From Actinopolyspora lacussalsi (GTDB lineage: Bacteria; Actinomycetota; Actinomycetes; Mycobacteriales; Pseudonocardiaceae): a DNA stretch of 64,000 nt. The DNA lies in contig JAURUC010000001.1 of the NCBI GenBank assembly GCA_030803735.1, positions 3,179,501-3,243,500 of the forward strand, written 5' to 3'. A program made the position numbers and the translations under genes. Within the stretch, counting starts at the first letter, position 1. Each line of letters opens with the position of its first letter. Of this stretch, positions 1 through 8,980 are shown piece by piece. The notes under the pieces were generated by a model. It saw only the letters and a list, made by a program, of their open reading frames with translations, made no database searches and was not told the DNA's origin.

Positions 1-1787
1 AACGAGACGACGAGGTAACCGTGCGCCACCAGCCCTCCGAAGAACGGGTTGGCGGCGGCCGCCTCCTCGTCGGTGTGCGCGTAGAACTCGTCCCCGGTGA
101 ACTCGGCGAAGCGCCGCACGTCCTCCCGGGTGACGGTGCGGGGGCCGCCGACCACGCTGTCCCCGACGCGCAACCGCTCCAGGTGCTTGCGGAACGGGTG
201 AACCGCCGTGGTCTCGCGGGCGCTGCCCGGCATCCACTGCCGGGTCAGCGAGGTGAGGGTGTCCGGGTCCGCCTGCACGGCGGTGCGCTGCATGTGGTGC
301 AGCACGCCGCGCAACCCGGCCATCTCCTCGCCACCACCGGCCCGGCCGGGACCGCCGTGCGCCAGCTGCGGCAGCGGTGAACCGTGACCGGTGGACTCCG
401 CGGAATCGTGGCGGTTGAGCACGAGCATGCGACCGTGCTGGGAGGCGGCACCGGTCACGACGGTGCGGACGAAGTCGGGGTCTGCGGAGACGACCGAACC
501 GACCAGGCTGCCGTGGCCACGACGTGCCAGCTCCACGGCGTGCTCGGCGTCGCGGTAGGGCATGATCGTGCTCACCGGGCCGAACGCCTCCACCTCGTGC
601 GGCTGCGGCAGCTCCGGATCGTCGCAGCGCAGCAGCATGGGCGGCACGAAGGCGCCCTGCTCGTAGTCGGCGTCGACGAGTTCGAACGGCGTGTTCGGGT
701 CCCCGTGCACCAGTCGGCACGACTCCAACAACGCCTTCAGCGAGCGGCGGACCTCCTCGCGCTGTTCCGGATCCGCCAGCGCCCCCATGTCGACCTCGCC
801 GGAGGAGGGGTCGCCGACCCTGATGTCGGCGAGTCGCCGCCGGACGGCCTCGGTCACCTCGTCGGCGAGCTCCGCCGGGACGAACGCCCTGCGAACGGCG
901 GTGCACTTCTGGCCCGCCTTGACGGTCATCTCGGTGACCAGCTCGCGCACGAACAGCTGGAACTCCGGGCTCTCCGGGGTGGCGTCCGGCCCGAGGATCG
1001 AGCAGTTCAGCGAGTCGGCCTCGGCGTTGAACCGCACGCCGCACCGAACCACGTTCTCGTGCGCGCGGAGGCGCCGTGCCGTGGCGGCCGAGCCGGTGAA
1101 CGAGAGCGTGTCCTGCTCCGTCAGGTGGTCGAGCAGATCGCCGGGATCGCCGCACAACAGCTGGACCGATCCCTCCGGCAGGATGCCGGACTCGACGATC
1201 AGCTCCACCAGGCGGTGTGTCAGGTAGGCGGTCTGCGGAGCTGGTTTGATCAGGGTCGGCATCCCGGCGACGAACGCGGGGGCGAGCTTCTCCAGCGGTC
1301 CCCAGACCGGGAAGTTGAACGCGTTGATCTGCACCGCCACCCCTCGCAGCGGGGTGGCGATGTGCTGACCGAGGAAGGTCCCCTGCTTGCTCAGCGGTTC
1401 CGTGGCACCTTCCACGTAGACGGTGTCGTCGGGCATCTCGCGCCTGCCCTTGCTGGAGTAGCTGAACAGCACGCCGATGCCGCCGTCGATGTCGAACTTG
1501 GAGTCGCCCTTGGTGGCGCCGGTCCGGGCCGAGAGCGAGTAGAGCTCGTGGCGGTGTTCGCGCAGGTGCGAGGCCAGAGTTTTGAGCAGCGCGGCCCGCT
1601 GGTGGAAGGTGAGCTCGCGCAACGCGGGACCGACGCTCTCCCTGCCGTAGGCGAGCGCGGCGGCGGGGTCCAGCCCGGAGGTGGAGATCCGCGTGACCTC
1701 CTGCCCGGTCGCGGCGTCGTGCAACGGCGTTCCGGCCGCGTCGGGTCGCTGCCACCGTCCCGCGAGGTAGCTGCGCAATGGCTCCAT
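1..1787 (-). CDS. paaZ: PaaZ bifunctional aldehyde dehydrogenase / MaoC hydratase (3' end outside window)
   Basis: Phenylacetate-catabolism ring-opening enzyme: a C-terminal MaoC/hot-dog domain hydrolyses oxepin-CoA and an N-terminal aldehyde dehydrogenase oxidises the resulting semialdehyde. The visible 595 codons, read from the minus strand, hold a complete ALDH domain with [10 protein letters not shown] (about residue 225), the NAEADS glutamate region and the GQKCTAVRR catalytic-cysteine motif. The last part begins the hydratase domain ([14 protein letters not shown]). The gene leaves the window before its stop; the family is about 680 residues, so roughly 85% is present. The ATG start at 1787 follows GGAG. 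It is divergent from paaI-paaK-paaR, with two TetR-type operators in the gap. The family call is confident; the reaction is assigned from the family. Confidence 0.93.
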   Translation of the reverse strand, partial: MEPLRSYLAGRWQRPDAAGTPLHDAATGQEVTRISTSGLDPAAALAYGRESVGPALRELTFHQRAALLKTLASHLREHRHELYSLSARTGATKGDSKFDIDGGIGVLFSYSSKGRREMPDDTVYVEGATEPLSKQGTFLGQHIATPLRGVAVQINAFNFPVWGPLEKLAPAFVAGMPTLIKPAPQTAYLTHRLVELIVESGILPEGSVQLLCGDPGDLLDHLTEQDTLSFTGSAATARRLRAHENVVRCGVRFNAEADSLNCSILGPDATPESPEFQLFVRELVTEMTVKAGQKCTAVRRAFVPAELADEVTEAVRRRLADIRVGDPSSGEVDMGALADPEQREEVRRSLKALLESCRLVHGDPNTPFELVDADYEQGAFVPPMLLRCDDPELPQPHEVEAFGPVSTIMPYRDAEHAVELARRGHGSLVGSVVSADPDFVRTVVTGAASQHGRMLVLNRHDSAESTGHGSPLPQLAHGGPGRAGGGEEMAGLRGVLHHMQRTAVQADPDTLTSLTRQWMPGSARETTAVHPFRKHLERLRVGDSVVGGPRTVTREDVRRFAEFTGDEFYAHTDEEAAAANPFFGGLVAHGYLVVS

Positions 1788-1875
1788 CGTCGCGATCTCC
1801 CTGGGTTAGTCCGCCTGCTGTCCGAGTGCCCGTACCGCCCGCCGTGGCGCGCTCGGGCAACCGAGTTCGCTTATT

Positions 1876-1897
1876 ACTGACCAATCGGTCGGTAAAG
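1876..1897. promoter_or_regulatory. PaaR-type operator 1 (22-bp imperfect palindrome)
   Basis: A 22-bp interrupted palindrome, ACTGACC-aatcgg-TCGGTAAAG in outline, in the paaZ/paaI divergent region. It fits the recalled corynebacterial PaaR consensus (ACTnACCGnnCGnnCGGT half-sites) except for about one base per arm. A TetR-type gene lies at the end of the same cluster. Confidence 0.6.
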
Positions 1898-2008
1898 CAT
1901 TGTGACGCAGAACAAGCTCGTGCACAATCACCTGACCGACAGTTGCCCACGAAAAACCATCGAAGACCGGCAGCGCGGCGCGCGAGGTAACCACGGCGAC
2001 CCCGGGTA

Positions 2009-2030
2009 GGAAACCGACTGTTCGGTCAGT
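2009..2030. promoter_or_regulatory. PaaR-type operator 2
   Basis: A second 22-bp site with ACCGAC...TTCGGTCAGT symmetry, ending 22 bp before the paaI start codon. Its right arm matches the recalled PaaR consensus better than site 1 does. Position and pairing suggest repression of the paaI-paaK-paaR side and perhaps looping or co-repression with site 1. Confidence 0.6.
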
Positions 2031-2052
2031 ATTCCGAGGTGGTGAAACCGAT

Positions 2053-2472
2053 TTGGACGCCGAGCACCCGCCGATAGCCGCTCCCACAGCGGCCATGTTC
2101 GACGAGGACCACGCCTCGAAAGCGCTCGGCATAGAGCTGCTCGAAGCCTCGGAGGGGCACGCGCACGTGCGGATGCGCGTGACCCCGGAAATGGTCAACG
2201 GGCACGCCATCGCCCACGGCGGTTACGTGTTCCTGCTGGCGGACACGGCCTTCGCCTGTGCCTGCAACAGCCACGGGCCGGTCACCGTCGCCGCTGGCGC
2301 GCAGATCACGTTCCTGGCTCCCGCGCACGAGGGGGAGCTGCTGCACGCCAGGGCGGTCGAACGCCACACCAGAGGACGCAGCGGCATCTACGACACCACG
2401 GTGTTCCGCGACGACGCCGACGGGGAAACCATCGCCGAGTTCCGCGGGCACAGCCGCAGCATCAAGAGTTGA
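2053..2472 (+). CDS. paaI: PaaI hot-dog thioesterase
   Basis: A 139-residue hot-dog-fold acyl-CoA thioesterase of the PaaI family, which clears dead-end hydroxyphenylacetyl-CoA species and recycles CoA in the phenylacetate pathway. The signature NGHAIAHGGYVFLLADTAFA, with the catalytic HGG/Asp region, lies at about residues 51-70. Length is normal for the family. The start is TTG at 2053, with GAGGT at 2036-2040; no ATG or GTG in frame upstream is better placed. It is first gene of the paaI-paaK-paaR run, and the paaK start follows 14 bp after its stop. Likely controlled by the two operators just upstream. Confidence 0.88.
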   Translation: MDAEHPPIAAPTAAMFDEDHASKALGIELLEASEGHAHVRMRVTPEMVNGHAIAHGGYVFLLADTAFACACNSHGPVTVAAGAQITFLAPAHEGELLHARAVERHTRGRSGIYDTTVFRDDADGETIAEFRGHSRSIKS

Positions 2473-2486
2473 AGGGATCCACGACC

Positions 2487-3836
2487 ATGACCGAACTCGC
2501 CGCGCACACCGAACCGGCACCCTCCGGCACCCCACCGCACGGCACCTCGGCGGCCGAACCGGACGCCGCGGAACACGCGAGCCGCGCCGAGCTGGCCGAA
2601 CTGCAACTGCGACGGCTCCGCGAAACCCTGCGGCACGCCTACGAGAACGTGCCCTGCTACCGGAGGAAGTTCGACGAGGCCGGGGTGCGGCCCGAGGACT
2701 GCGAGACCCTCGCCGACCTGGCGAAGTTCCCCACCACCACCAAGAACGACCTGCGGGAGAACTACCCGTTCGGCATGTTCGCGGTCAGGCAGGACCAGCT
2801 GCGGCGGGTGCACGCCTCCAGCGGCACCACCGGTACCCCCACCGTGGTCGGCTACACCCAGCGGGACCTGGACACCTGGGCCGAGGTGGTCGCGCGATCC
2901 ATCCGGGCGGCGGGCGGACGCCCCGGCCAGAAGGTGCACGTGGCCTACGGCTACGGGCTGTTCACCGGCGGACTCGGCGCGCACTACGGCGCCGAACGGC
3001 TCGGCTGCACCGTGATCCCCGCTTCCGGGGGGATGACCGAGCGACAGGTGAAGCTCATCCACGACCTCGAACCCGAGATCATCATGATCACGCCCTCCTA
3101 CATGCTCACGCTGCTCGACGAGTTCCGCAGGCAGGGCCTCGACCCCAGGAGGAGCTCACTGCGGATCGGCATCTTCGGCGCCGAACCCTGGACGGCCGAG
3201 ATGCGCCGCGAGATCGAGGAAGCTGCCGGGATCGACGCGGTGGACATCTACGGACTCTCCGAGGTGATGGGCCCCGGCGTGGCGAACGAGTGCGTGACCA
3301 CCAAGGACGGCCCGCACATCTGGGAGGACCACTTCTACCCGGAGATCATCGACCCGGTCACCGAGGAGCCGCTGCCCGACGGCGAGCACGGCGAACTGGC
3401 GTTCACCTCGCTGACCAAGGAGGCCATGCCGGTGATCCGGTACCGCACCCGGGACCTGACCAGGCTGCTGCCCGGCACCGCACGACCGGGGATGCGCAGG
3501 ATGGAGAAGATCACCGGACGCAGCGACGACATGATCATCCTGCGCGGCGTGAACGTCTTCCCCAGCCAGATCGAGGAACTCGTGCTGCGGCAGGACGGCC
3601 TCTCGCCGCACTTCCAGCTCGAACTCACCCGACAGGGACGACTCGACGAGCTGCGCGTCCGCATCGAGGCGGACGAGACCACCACCGACGCACAGCGTTC
3701 GGAGGCGCCGGGCGCGCTGACCGCGGCGATCAAGGACGCGATAGGGGTGAGCGCTGGCGTGGAGATCGTCGAGCCCGACACGCTGCCGCGTTCGGTCGGC
3801 AAACTGCGCCGGATCGTCGATCTGCGCGAGAGCTGA
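2487..3836 (+). CDS. paaK: Phenylacetate-CoA ligase
   Basis: A 449-residue adenylate-forming ligase that activates phenylacetate to phenylacetyl-CoA with ATP and CoA, the entry step of the pathway. The P-loop-like ASSGTTGTPTVVGYT motif is at about residue 110, the core IYGLSEVMGPG at about 256, and the C-terminal hinge ITGRSDDMIILRGVNVFPSQIEE is typical of PaaK. The ATG at 2487 is chosen because GAAGGGA lies 9-15 bases upstream; a TTG at 2469 overlapping the paaI stop is less likely. It is followed by the TetR-type gene after a 128-bp gap. Confidence 0.93.
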   Translation: MTELAAHTEPAPSGTPPHGTSAAEPDAAEHASRAELAELQLRRLRETLRHAYENVPCYRRKFDEAGVRPEDCETLADLAKFPTTTKNDLRENYPFGMFAVRQDQLRRVHASSGTTGTPTVVGYTQRDLDTWAEVVARSIRAAGGRPGQKVHVAYGYGLFTGGLGAHYGAERLGCTVIPASGGMTERQVKLIHDLEPEIIMITPSYMLTLLDEFRRQGLDPRRSSLRIGIFGAEPWTAEMRREIEEAAGIDAVDIYGLSEVMGPGVANECVTTKDGPHIWEDHFYPEIIDPVTEEPLPDGEHGELAFTSLTKEAMPVIRYRTRDLTRLLPGTARPGMRRMEKITGRSDDMIILRGVNVFPSQIEELVLRQDGLSPHFQLELTRQGRLDELRVRIEADETTTDAQRSEAPGALTAAIKDAIGVSAGVEIVEPDTLPRSVGKLRRIVDLRES

Positions 3837-3964
3837 TCGAACCGTCCCGACCGGATCGCCGGTGGAAATCCTCGCCGGAGGCGGCGATACCCGGTGGAGA
3901 CCATCGCCGGGGCCGCGCGGGCCGGTGACCGCGCTCCCCGGCTGATACTGCGAGACTGAAGACC

Positions 3965-4570
3965 ATGGCGGGTGCGGCTACGAACAACGGTGCGGGGCGG
4001 GGCAGACCGGGCTACGACCTCGATTCGCTGCTGCGCACCGCCGTCAAGGTCTTCCACGAGCGCGGCTACGACGGCACGAGCATGGAGGACCTGGCCAAAC
4101 GGCTCGGCATCACCAAATCGGCCATCTACTACCACGTCTCCAGCAAGCAGGAACTGCTGCGGATGAGCGTGGACCGGGCGCTGGACGCGCTGTTCGCGGT
4201 GCTGGACGAGCCCGAGTCGCTGGAAGGGCCCGCCATCGACCGGCTGCACCACGTGGTGCGGCGCAGCGTCGAGGTGCTGGTCGACGAGCTGCCGTTCGTA
4301 ACCCTGCTGCTGCGGGTGCGCGGCAACAGCAAGGTGGAACGCCAGGCACTCGCCCGACGTCGGGAGTTCGACCACCTGGTGGGCGAGCTCGTCGCCGAGG
4401 CGGAACGGGCGGGCAGCCTGCGGCTGGATCTGGACCCGGCACTGACCAGCAGGCTGCTGTTCGGGATGGTGAACTCGGTGATCGAGTGGTACCGCCCCAG
4501 GCAGGGGCTTACCAAGGAGGAGATCGCCGAGGCCGTGACCACGATCGCCTTCGAGGGGCTGAAGCGATGA
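3965..4570 (+). CDS. paaR: TetR-family regulator, probable PaaR
   Basis: A 201-residue TetR/AcrR regulator. The N-terminal helix-turn-helix spans about residues 20-65 (GYDGTSMEDLAKRLGITKSA, then IYYHVSSKQELL); the C-terminal ligand/dimer domain ends in FGMVNSVIEWYRP, characteristic of the PaaR/KstR2-like C-terminal family. In actinobacteria PaaR represses the paa genes and is released by phenylacetyl-CoA. Here it closes the paaI-paaK run, and two matching palindromes occur in the paaZ/paaI promoter region. The gene symbol rests on context and operator match, so it is an inference. Confidence 0.72.
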   Translation: MAGAATNNGAGRGRPGYDLDSLLRTAVKVFHERGYDGTSMEDLAKRLGITKSAIYYHVSSKQELLRMSVDRALDALFAVLDEPESLEGPAIDRLHHVVRRSVEVLVDELPFVTLLLRVRGNSKVERQALARRREFDHLVGELVAEAERAGSLRLDLDPALTSRLLFGMVNSVIEWYRPRQGLTKEEIAEAVTTIAFEGLKR

Positions 4571-4602
4571 CGAGGTTCTCCGTTCGGGTTGCTCTGCGGG
4601 TT

Positions 4603-4790
4603 CCGTGGCGGAACCTCTCGCGGGCTCTCGCTGCGGCGAGGCCCGACATCGAGTAGGTACTACGCCACGTCGGGCCTTCCTCGCGAGAGCACCACGAGAG
4701 AACCCGCGGCGGCGCCGGTTACGAGGGTGGTCGGGGTTCGGCTCTGGGCGCGCCGCAGGACCCGCGATTTCGCGAGAAATCGACACCGCC
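4603..4790. repeat. Dispersed palindromic repeat, copy A (large hairpin plus short palindrome)
   Basis: An imperfect palindrome of about 100 bp (4607-4707) pairs GCGGAACCTCTCG...GGCTCTCGC...AGGCCCGAC with its complement around a TAGGTACTACG centre. An 18-bp perfect palindrome, CGATTTCGCGAGAAATCG, follows at 4765-4782. Copies B, D and E have the opposite order, so A is inverted relative to them. It lies between paaR and the first permease and codes for nothing recognisable. Confidence 0.85.
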
Positions 4791-4945
4791 GAGCCCCGCG
4801 GCGGACCGGACGACGGGGCTGGATCGGCCCCGCTGCGCCGACCGTGTCAGCGCCGCAGGCGTGTTCGTGTTGCCGAACTCCCGTGTCTGCCTGAGAGTGC
4901 TATGGGAACACCGAAGTGATCCCTATCACTCGAATGGGGCCGATT

Positions 4946-6622
4946 ATGGGCACACCGGCTGGTTCACCGACCCGTGCCACAGTGCAGCTCGATCACGGGG
5001 TACGCAGGGATGTGAACCGGATCAGCCTGCTGTTCACCGGGGTCGGCGCGATCATCGGTTCCGGGTGGCTGTTCGGCGCCCTCTACGCTTCCCAGATCGC
5101 CGGTCCGGCAGCGATCCTGTCTTGGATCATCGGCGCGATCATGGTGCTGTTCATCGGCTTCGTCTACGCCGAGCTGTCGGTGATGTTCCCGGTCGTCGGC
5201 GGGATCATCCGCTTCCCGCACTACTCCTTCGGCTCCTTCGCGAGTTACAGCGCGGGCTGGATCAGCTGGCTGGCCGCCGCCGCGGTGACCCCCATCGAGG
5301 TGCTGGCCACCATGCAGTACGCCTACCCGTACGCGGGCTGGTTGATGACTCCGGTGGAGGGAGAGTACCTGGTCAGCGGCTACGGCTGGCTGATCGCGAT
5401 CGCGCTGATGGCGCTGTACAGCACGATCAACGCGTTGGGGGTCGGTGTGTTCGCCCGACTGAACAACATACTGGTGTGGTGGAAGCTCGCGGTGATCGTG
5501 CTGGTCATCGTGGTTTTCTTCGCCGTGTCGTTCAATCCCGGCAACCTCACCGAATTCGGCGGGTTCACCCCGGAGGGTGCCGGGACCATCTTCACCGCCA
5601 TCCCGGCGGCCGGGGTTGCGTTCTCCTACCTGGGGTTCCGCAACGGTGTCGAGTTCGCGGGCGAGACCGACAACCCGCAGCGCAACGTGCCGTTCGCCCT
5701 GATCGGCTCGGTGGTGATCACCGCGATCATCTACGTGCTGCTGCAGATCGCCTTCGTCACCGGACTGCCCCAGGGACTTCTCGACGATGGATGGGGCGAG
5801 CTGACCTTCGCCGAGAGCGCGGGACCGCTCGCCGGACTGGCGTTGGTGCTCGGCGTGGTCTGGATGGCCTGGCTGCTGCGAGTGGACGCGATCGTCTCCC
5901 CGGCCGACACCGGGCTGATCTACGCGGGTGTGACCACCAGGCTCTCCTACGCCAACGCCCGCAACGACAACGCACCACAAGCACTCACCAGGCTGAACCG
6001 ACGGGGCGTCCCCTGGATCTCGGTGCTGCTGATGTTCGTGGTCGGGTGCTTCTTCTTCCTGCCCTTCCCCGCGTGGTCGAAGTTCATCGGCTTCATCACC
6101 TCGGCCTTCGCCGTCTCCTTCGCGCCGGGTTGCCTGGTGGTCGGCGCCATGCGCCGCCAGCTGCCCGACCAGGACCGCCCCTTCCGGCTCCCCGGCGGGG
6201 ACACGATTCCGCTGCTGGCGTTCTTCTCGTCCAATCTGCTGGTGTTCTGGTCCACCTGGTCGATCAACGAGAAGATGCTCATCGGGTTGCTGGTCGGCTA
6301 TGTGGTGTTCGTGATCTACCACGTCACCACCAAGCACGACACGCCGCCGATCGACTTCAAGGCCGGCTCCTGGTTCCCCGTATGGCTGGCCGGCATGCTG
6401 GCACTGAGCTACTTCGGGGAGGTGACCCCGAACCAGCCCGCCGATGCGGGGCTGGTGTTGCAGGGCGGTGACGGCCCGATAGGGGTGGGGCTCGGTGCGT
6501 TGATCATCGTGGTGTGGAGCGTGCTGATCTACTACTACGCCATGGCGGTGCGCCTGCCCTCCCGGCGGGTGGCTTCCTACGTCGAGAAAACTCCCACCGA
6601 CGCCCCCAACACGGCGGGCTGA
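4946..6622 (+). CDS. APC-superfamily amino acid permease, copy 1
   Basis: A 558-residue polytopic permease with the N-terminal GVGAIIGSGWLFG helix-1 motif (about residue 31) and about 12 predicted membrane segments. It resembles the aspartate/proton symporter branch of APC transporters; the substrate is inferred, likely an amino acid. The start is set at ATG 4946 because the next gene begins identically (MxTPxxxPTxAxVQLDHG); a GTG at 4916 would add ten residues. It is a tandem paralogue of the gene at 7026, with long stretches of identical DNA, for example 4982-5091 against 7062-7171. The C-terminus IEKTPTDAP is shared almost exactly. Confidence 0.88.
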   Translation: MGTPAGSPTRATVQLDHGVRRDVNRISLLFTGVGAIIGSGWLFGALYASQIAGPAAILSWIIGAIMVLFIGFVYAELSVMFPVVGGIIRFPHYSFGSFASYSAGWISWLAAAAVTPIEVLATMQYAYPYAGWLMTPVEGEYLVSGYGWLIAIALMALYSTINALGVGVFARLNNILVWWKLAVIVLVIVVFFAVSFNPGNLTEFGGFTPEGAGTIFTAIPAAGVAFSYLGFRNGVEFAGETDNPQRNVPFALIGSVVITAIIYVLLQIAFVTGLPQGLLDDGWGELTFAESAGPLAGLALVLGVVWMAWLLRVDAIVSPADTGLIYAGVTTRLSYANARNDNAPQALTRLNRRGVPWISVLLMFVVGCFFFLPFPAWSKFIGFITSAFAVSFAPGCLVVGAMRRQLPDQDRPFRLPGGDTIPLLAFFSSNLLVFWSTWSINEKMLIGLLVGYVVFVIYHVTTKHDTPPIDFKAGSWFPVWLAGMLALSYFGEVTPNQPADAGLVLQGGDGPIGVGLGALIIVVWSVLIYYYAMAVRLPSRRVASYVEKTPTDAPNTAG

Positions 6623-7025
6623 CCGGAGCTCACTTCCCGCCTGGGGTCGAGTCACTGCCGCGTTCCACCCCCGCCACGGCTGCCACACGGCCGCTTCGAG
6701 GAGACCTACCGCCGGTTACCACCGCTCCCATACCGCGGGAACCGCGATCGTGCGGAGCACGTACACAGGCACACGAGATCTTCCCATATAGTGGGAGCTT
6801 GCCGGTCAGCGCGCTCCTGATCTTCGCGCGATTCTGATCACACGAAAAGCCACGAATCGCCCGAGATGCGACACGATCGCACGGTCTGCGCACTGTTTCG
6901 TACACAAAATGTTACTTATTTGCGCGACAGGTTAACCGTTTCGTGTTGACGAGACCGCCCGAATCCTAGAGAGTCCACGCTCAAAGTAGTTATCGACCTC
7001 ACAAAGGTACGGAAAGGGCGAATAG
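6623..7025. promoter_or_regulatory. Regulatory gap between the permease paralogues
   Basis: About 400 bp without a gene, locally A+T-richer than its surroundings. It holds a small inverted repeat TCCCA-TATAG-TGGGA (6782-6796), a candidate operator. A TTGACG box (6946-6951) and a TAGAGA box (6967-6972) have a short 15-bp spacing, a weak promoter candidate for copy 2. GGAAAGGG lies just before the 7026 start. The second permease therefore probably has its own promoter. Confidence 0.4.
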
Positions 7026-8699
7026 ATGGCGACACCAACTGCGCCACCGACGCAGGCCAAGGTGCAGCTCGATCACGGGGTACGCAGGGATGTGAACCGG
7101 ATCAGCCTGCTGTTCACCGGGGTCGGCGCGATCATCGGTTCCGGGTGGCTGTTCGGCGCCCTCTACGCTTCACAGATCGCCGGTCCGGCAGCGATCCTGT
7201 CCTGGATCATCGGCGCGATCATGATCATGCTGATCGGGTTCGTCTACGCCGAGCTGTCGGTGATGTTCCCGGTCGTCGGCGGGATCATCCGCTTCCCGCA
7301 CTACTCCTTCGGCTCCTTCGCCAGCTTCAGTTCCGGTTGGATCAGCTGGCTGGCCGCCGCCGCGGTCACCCCCATCGAGGTGCTGGCCACCATGCAGTAC
7401 GCGTATCCCTACGCGAGCTGGCTCATGGTCGAGTCCGACGGCGAGTACCTGGTCAACGGAGCGGGATGGTTCGTGGCCATCGGGCTCATGGCGCTGTACA
7501 GCGCCATCAACGTGCTCGGTGTCCGGCTGTTCGCCTACCTGAACAACATACTGGTGTGGTGGAAACTCGCGGTGATCGTGCTGGTCATCGTCGTGCTGTT
7601 CGCCGCCGAGTTCAACCCGGGCAACCTCACCAACTTCGGCGGCTTCATGCCCAGCGGGGCGGGGGCCATCTTCACCGCCATCCCGGCGGCGGGTATCGCC
7701 TTCTCCTACCTGGGCTTCCGCAACGGTGTCGAGTTCGCGGGCGAGACCGACAACCCGCAGCGCAACGTGCCGTTCGCCCTGATCGGCTCGGTAGTGATCA
7801 CCGCGATCATCTACGTGCTGCTGCAGATCTCCTTCATCACGGGGCTGCCGGAACGACTGTTGGGCAGCGGCTGGGAGAACCTCGAGTTCGCCGAGAACGC
7901 CGGTCCGCTGGCCGGGCTGGCGCTGACGCTGGGCGTGGCGTGGATGGCGTTCCTGCTGCGCGTCGACGCCGTGATCTCCCCGGCCGACACCGGGCTGATC
8001 TACGCGGGTGTGACCACCAGGCTCTCCTACGCCAACGCCCGCAACGACAACGCACCGCAGGTGCTGACCAAGCTCAACCGGCAGGGCGTGCCGTGGGTGT
8101 CCATCCTGCTGATGTTCGTGGTCGGGTGCTTCTTCTTCCTGCCCTTCCCCGCGTGGTCGAAGTTCATCGGCTTCATCAGCTCCGCCTTCGCCGTCTCCTT
8201 CGCGCCGGGTTGCCTGGTGGTGGGTGCGCTGCGCAGGCAGCTGCCCGACCAGGACCGCCCCTTCCGGCTCCCCGGCGGAGACCTGATCCCGGTGCTGGCG
8301 TTCATCGCCTCCGGCCTGCTGGTGTTCTGGTCGGGTTGGTCGATCAACGAGAAGATGCTCATCGGCCTGCTGGTCGGCTATGTGGTGTTCGTGATCTACC
8401 ACGTCACCACCAAGCACGACACGCCGCCGGTCGACTTCAAGGCCGGCTCCTGGTTCCCGATCTGGCTCGCCGGACTGATGGTCTTCAGCTACTTCGGTGA
8501 GATGGACGCCAACGCCGAGGCGGCAGCCAGTCTGCTCAACGGTGGCGACGGGTTCCTCGGCATCGGCACGGGCTCGCTCGTGGTCGCAGTGTGGAGCGTG
8601 GCGATGTACTTCTACGCGATAGCGGTACGACTGCCCGCGCGGCGCGCCGCAGCCTACATCGAGAAGACGCCGACCGACGCGCCCACGACAGCGGGCTGA
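7026..8699 (+). CDS. APC-superfamily amino acid permease, copy 2
   Basis: A 557-residue permease, the tandem paralogue of the gene ending at 6622. It carries the same GVGAIIGSGWLFG motif, the same central EFAGETDNPQRNVPFAL loop and the same C-terminal EKTPTDAP tail. Divergence is patchy: some blocks are identical at the DNA level while the loop after helix 4 and the last 60 residues differ, the pattern expected from duplication followed by gene conversion. The ATG start has a good GGAAAGGG ribosome site. A strong terminator follows at 8753. The substrate is unknown, probably an amino acid; the two copies may differ in substrate or regulation. Confidence 0.88.
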   Translation: MATPTAPPTQAKVQLDHGVRRDVNRISLLFTGVGAIIGSGWLFGALYASQIAGPAAILSWIIGAIMIMLIGFVYAELSVMFPVVGGIIRFPHYSFGSFASFSSGWISWLAAAAVTPIEVLATMQYAYPYASWLMVESDGEYLVNGAGWFVAIGLMALYSAINVLGVRLFAYLNNILVWWKLAVIVLVIVVLFAAEFNPGNLTNFGGFMPSGAGAIFTAIPAAGIAFSYLGFRNGVEFAGETDNPQRNVPFALIGSVVITAIIYVLLQISFITGLPERLLGSGWENLEFAENAGPLAGLALTLGVAWMAFLLRVDAVISPADTGLIYAGVTTRLSYANARNDNAPQVLTKLNRQGVPWVSILLMFVVGCFFFLPFPAWSKFIGFISSAFAVSFAPGCLVVGALRRQLPDQDRPFRLPGGDLIPVLAFIASGLLVFWSGWSINEKMLIGLLVGYVVFVIYHVTTKHDTPPVDFKAGSWFPIWLAGLMVFSYFGEMDANAEAAASLLNGGDGFLGIGTGSLVVAVWSVAMYFYAIAVRLPARRAAAYIEKTPTDAPTTAG

Positions 8700-8752
8700 G
8701 GCGTCGCCGACCGAGTTCGGACCGCGAGGTCCGGAAACGGCGAGATCACAAC

Positions 8753-8780
8753 CGGGGCGGGACCGCGTGGTCCCGCCCCG
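8753..8780 (+). terminator. Rho-independent-like hairpin after the permeases
   Basis: Perfect 12-bp stem (8753-8764 with 8769-8780), arm CGGGGCGGGACC and four-base loop GCGT, followed by a weakly T-containing tail. Placed 54 bp after the permease stop. Confidence 0.8.
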
Positions 8781-8921
8781 TTCTCGTTCCGGTGAGTTCC
8801 CGCGTACGTGCCTCCGGTCACCGCACGCGTGCCTCCGCTCGTGGGCGACACGGGATCCGCCGGTGGAGTAGCACACACCACACACCGACGAAGCATCACG
8901 ACACCCCGCATACACTTCGGT

Positions 8922-8959
8922 TGTAGGCCCTTCGGGGTGTAGGCCCTTCGGGGTGTAGG
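8922..8959. repeat. 16-bp tandem repeat, 2.4 units
   Basis: TGTAGGCCCTTCGGGG occurs at 8922-8937 and 8938-8953, followed by a partial third unit TGTAGG. It sits 20 bp upstream of the lipid kinase start, within its likely promoter or leader. Each unit contains a small CCCTTCGGGG hairpin. Confidence 0.85.
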
Positions 8960-8980
8960 CGCAGCAGGCAGACGGGAGCA

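Noticed and set aside
4964..8915. Long antisense frames (574 and 581 codons) opposite the two permease genes
   Set aside because: His/Asp/Gln-rich products without domains, mirrored in both duplicates because the sense genes are duplicates.
8922..8959. Tandem repeat as the start of a CRISPR array
   Set aside because: Unit is 16 bp with no spacers between copies and no cas genes; simple tandem duplication.
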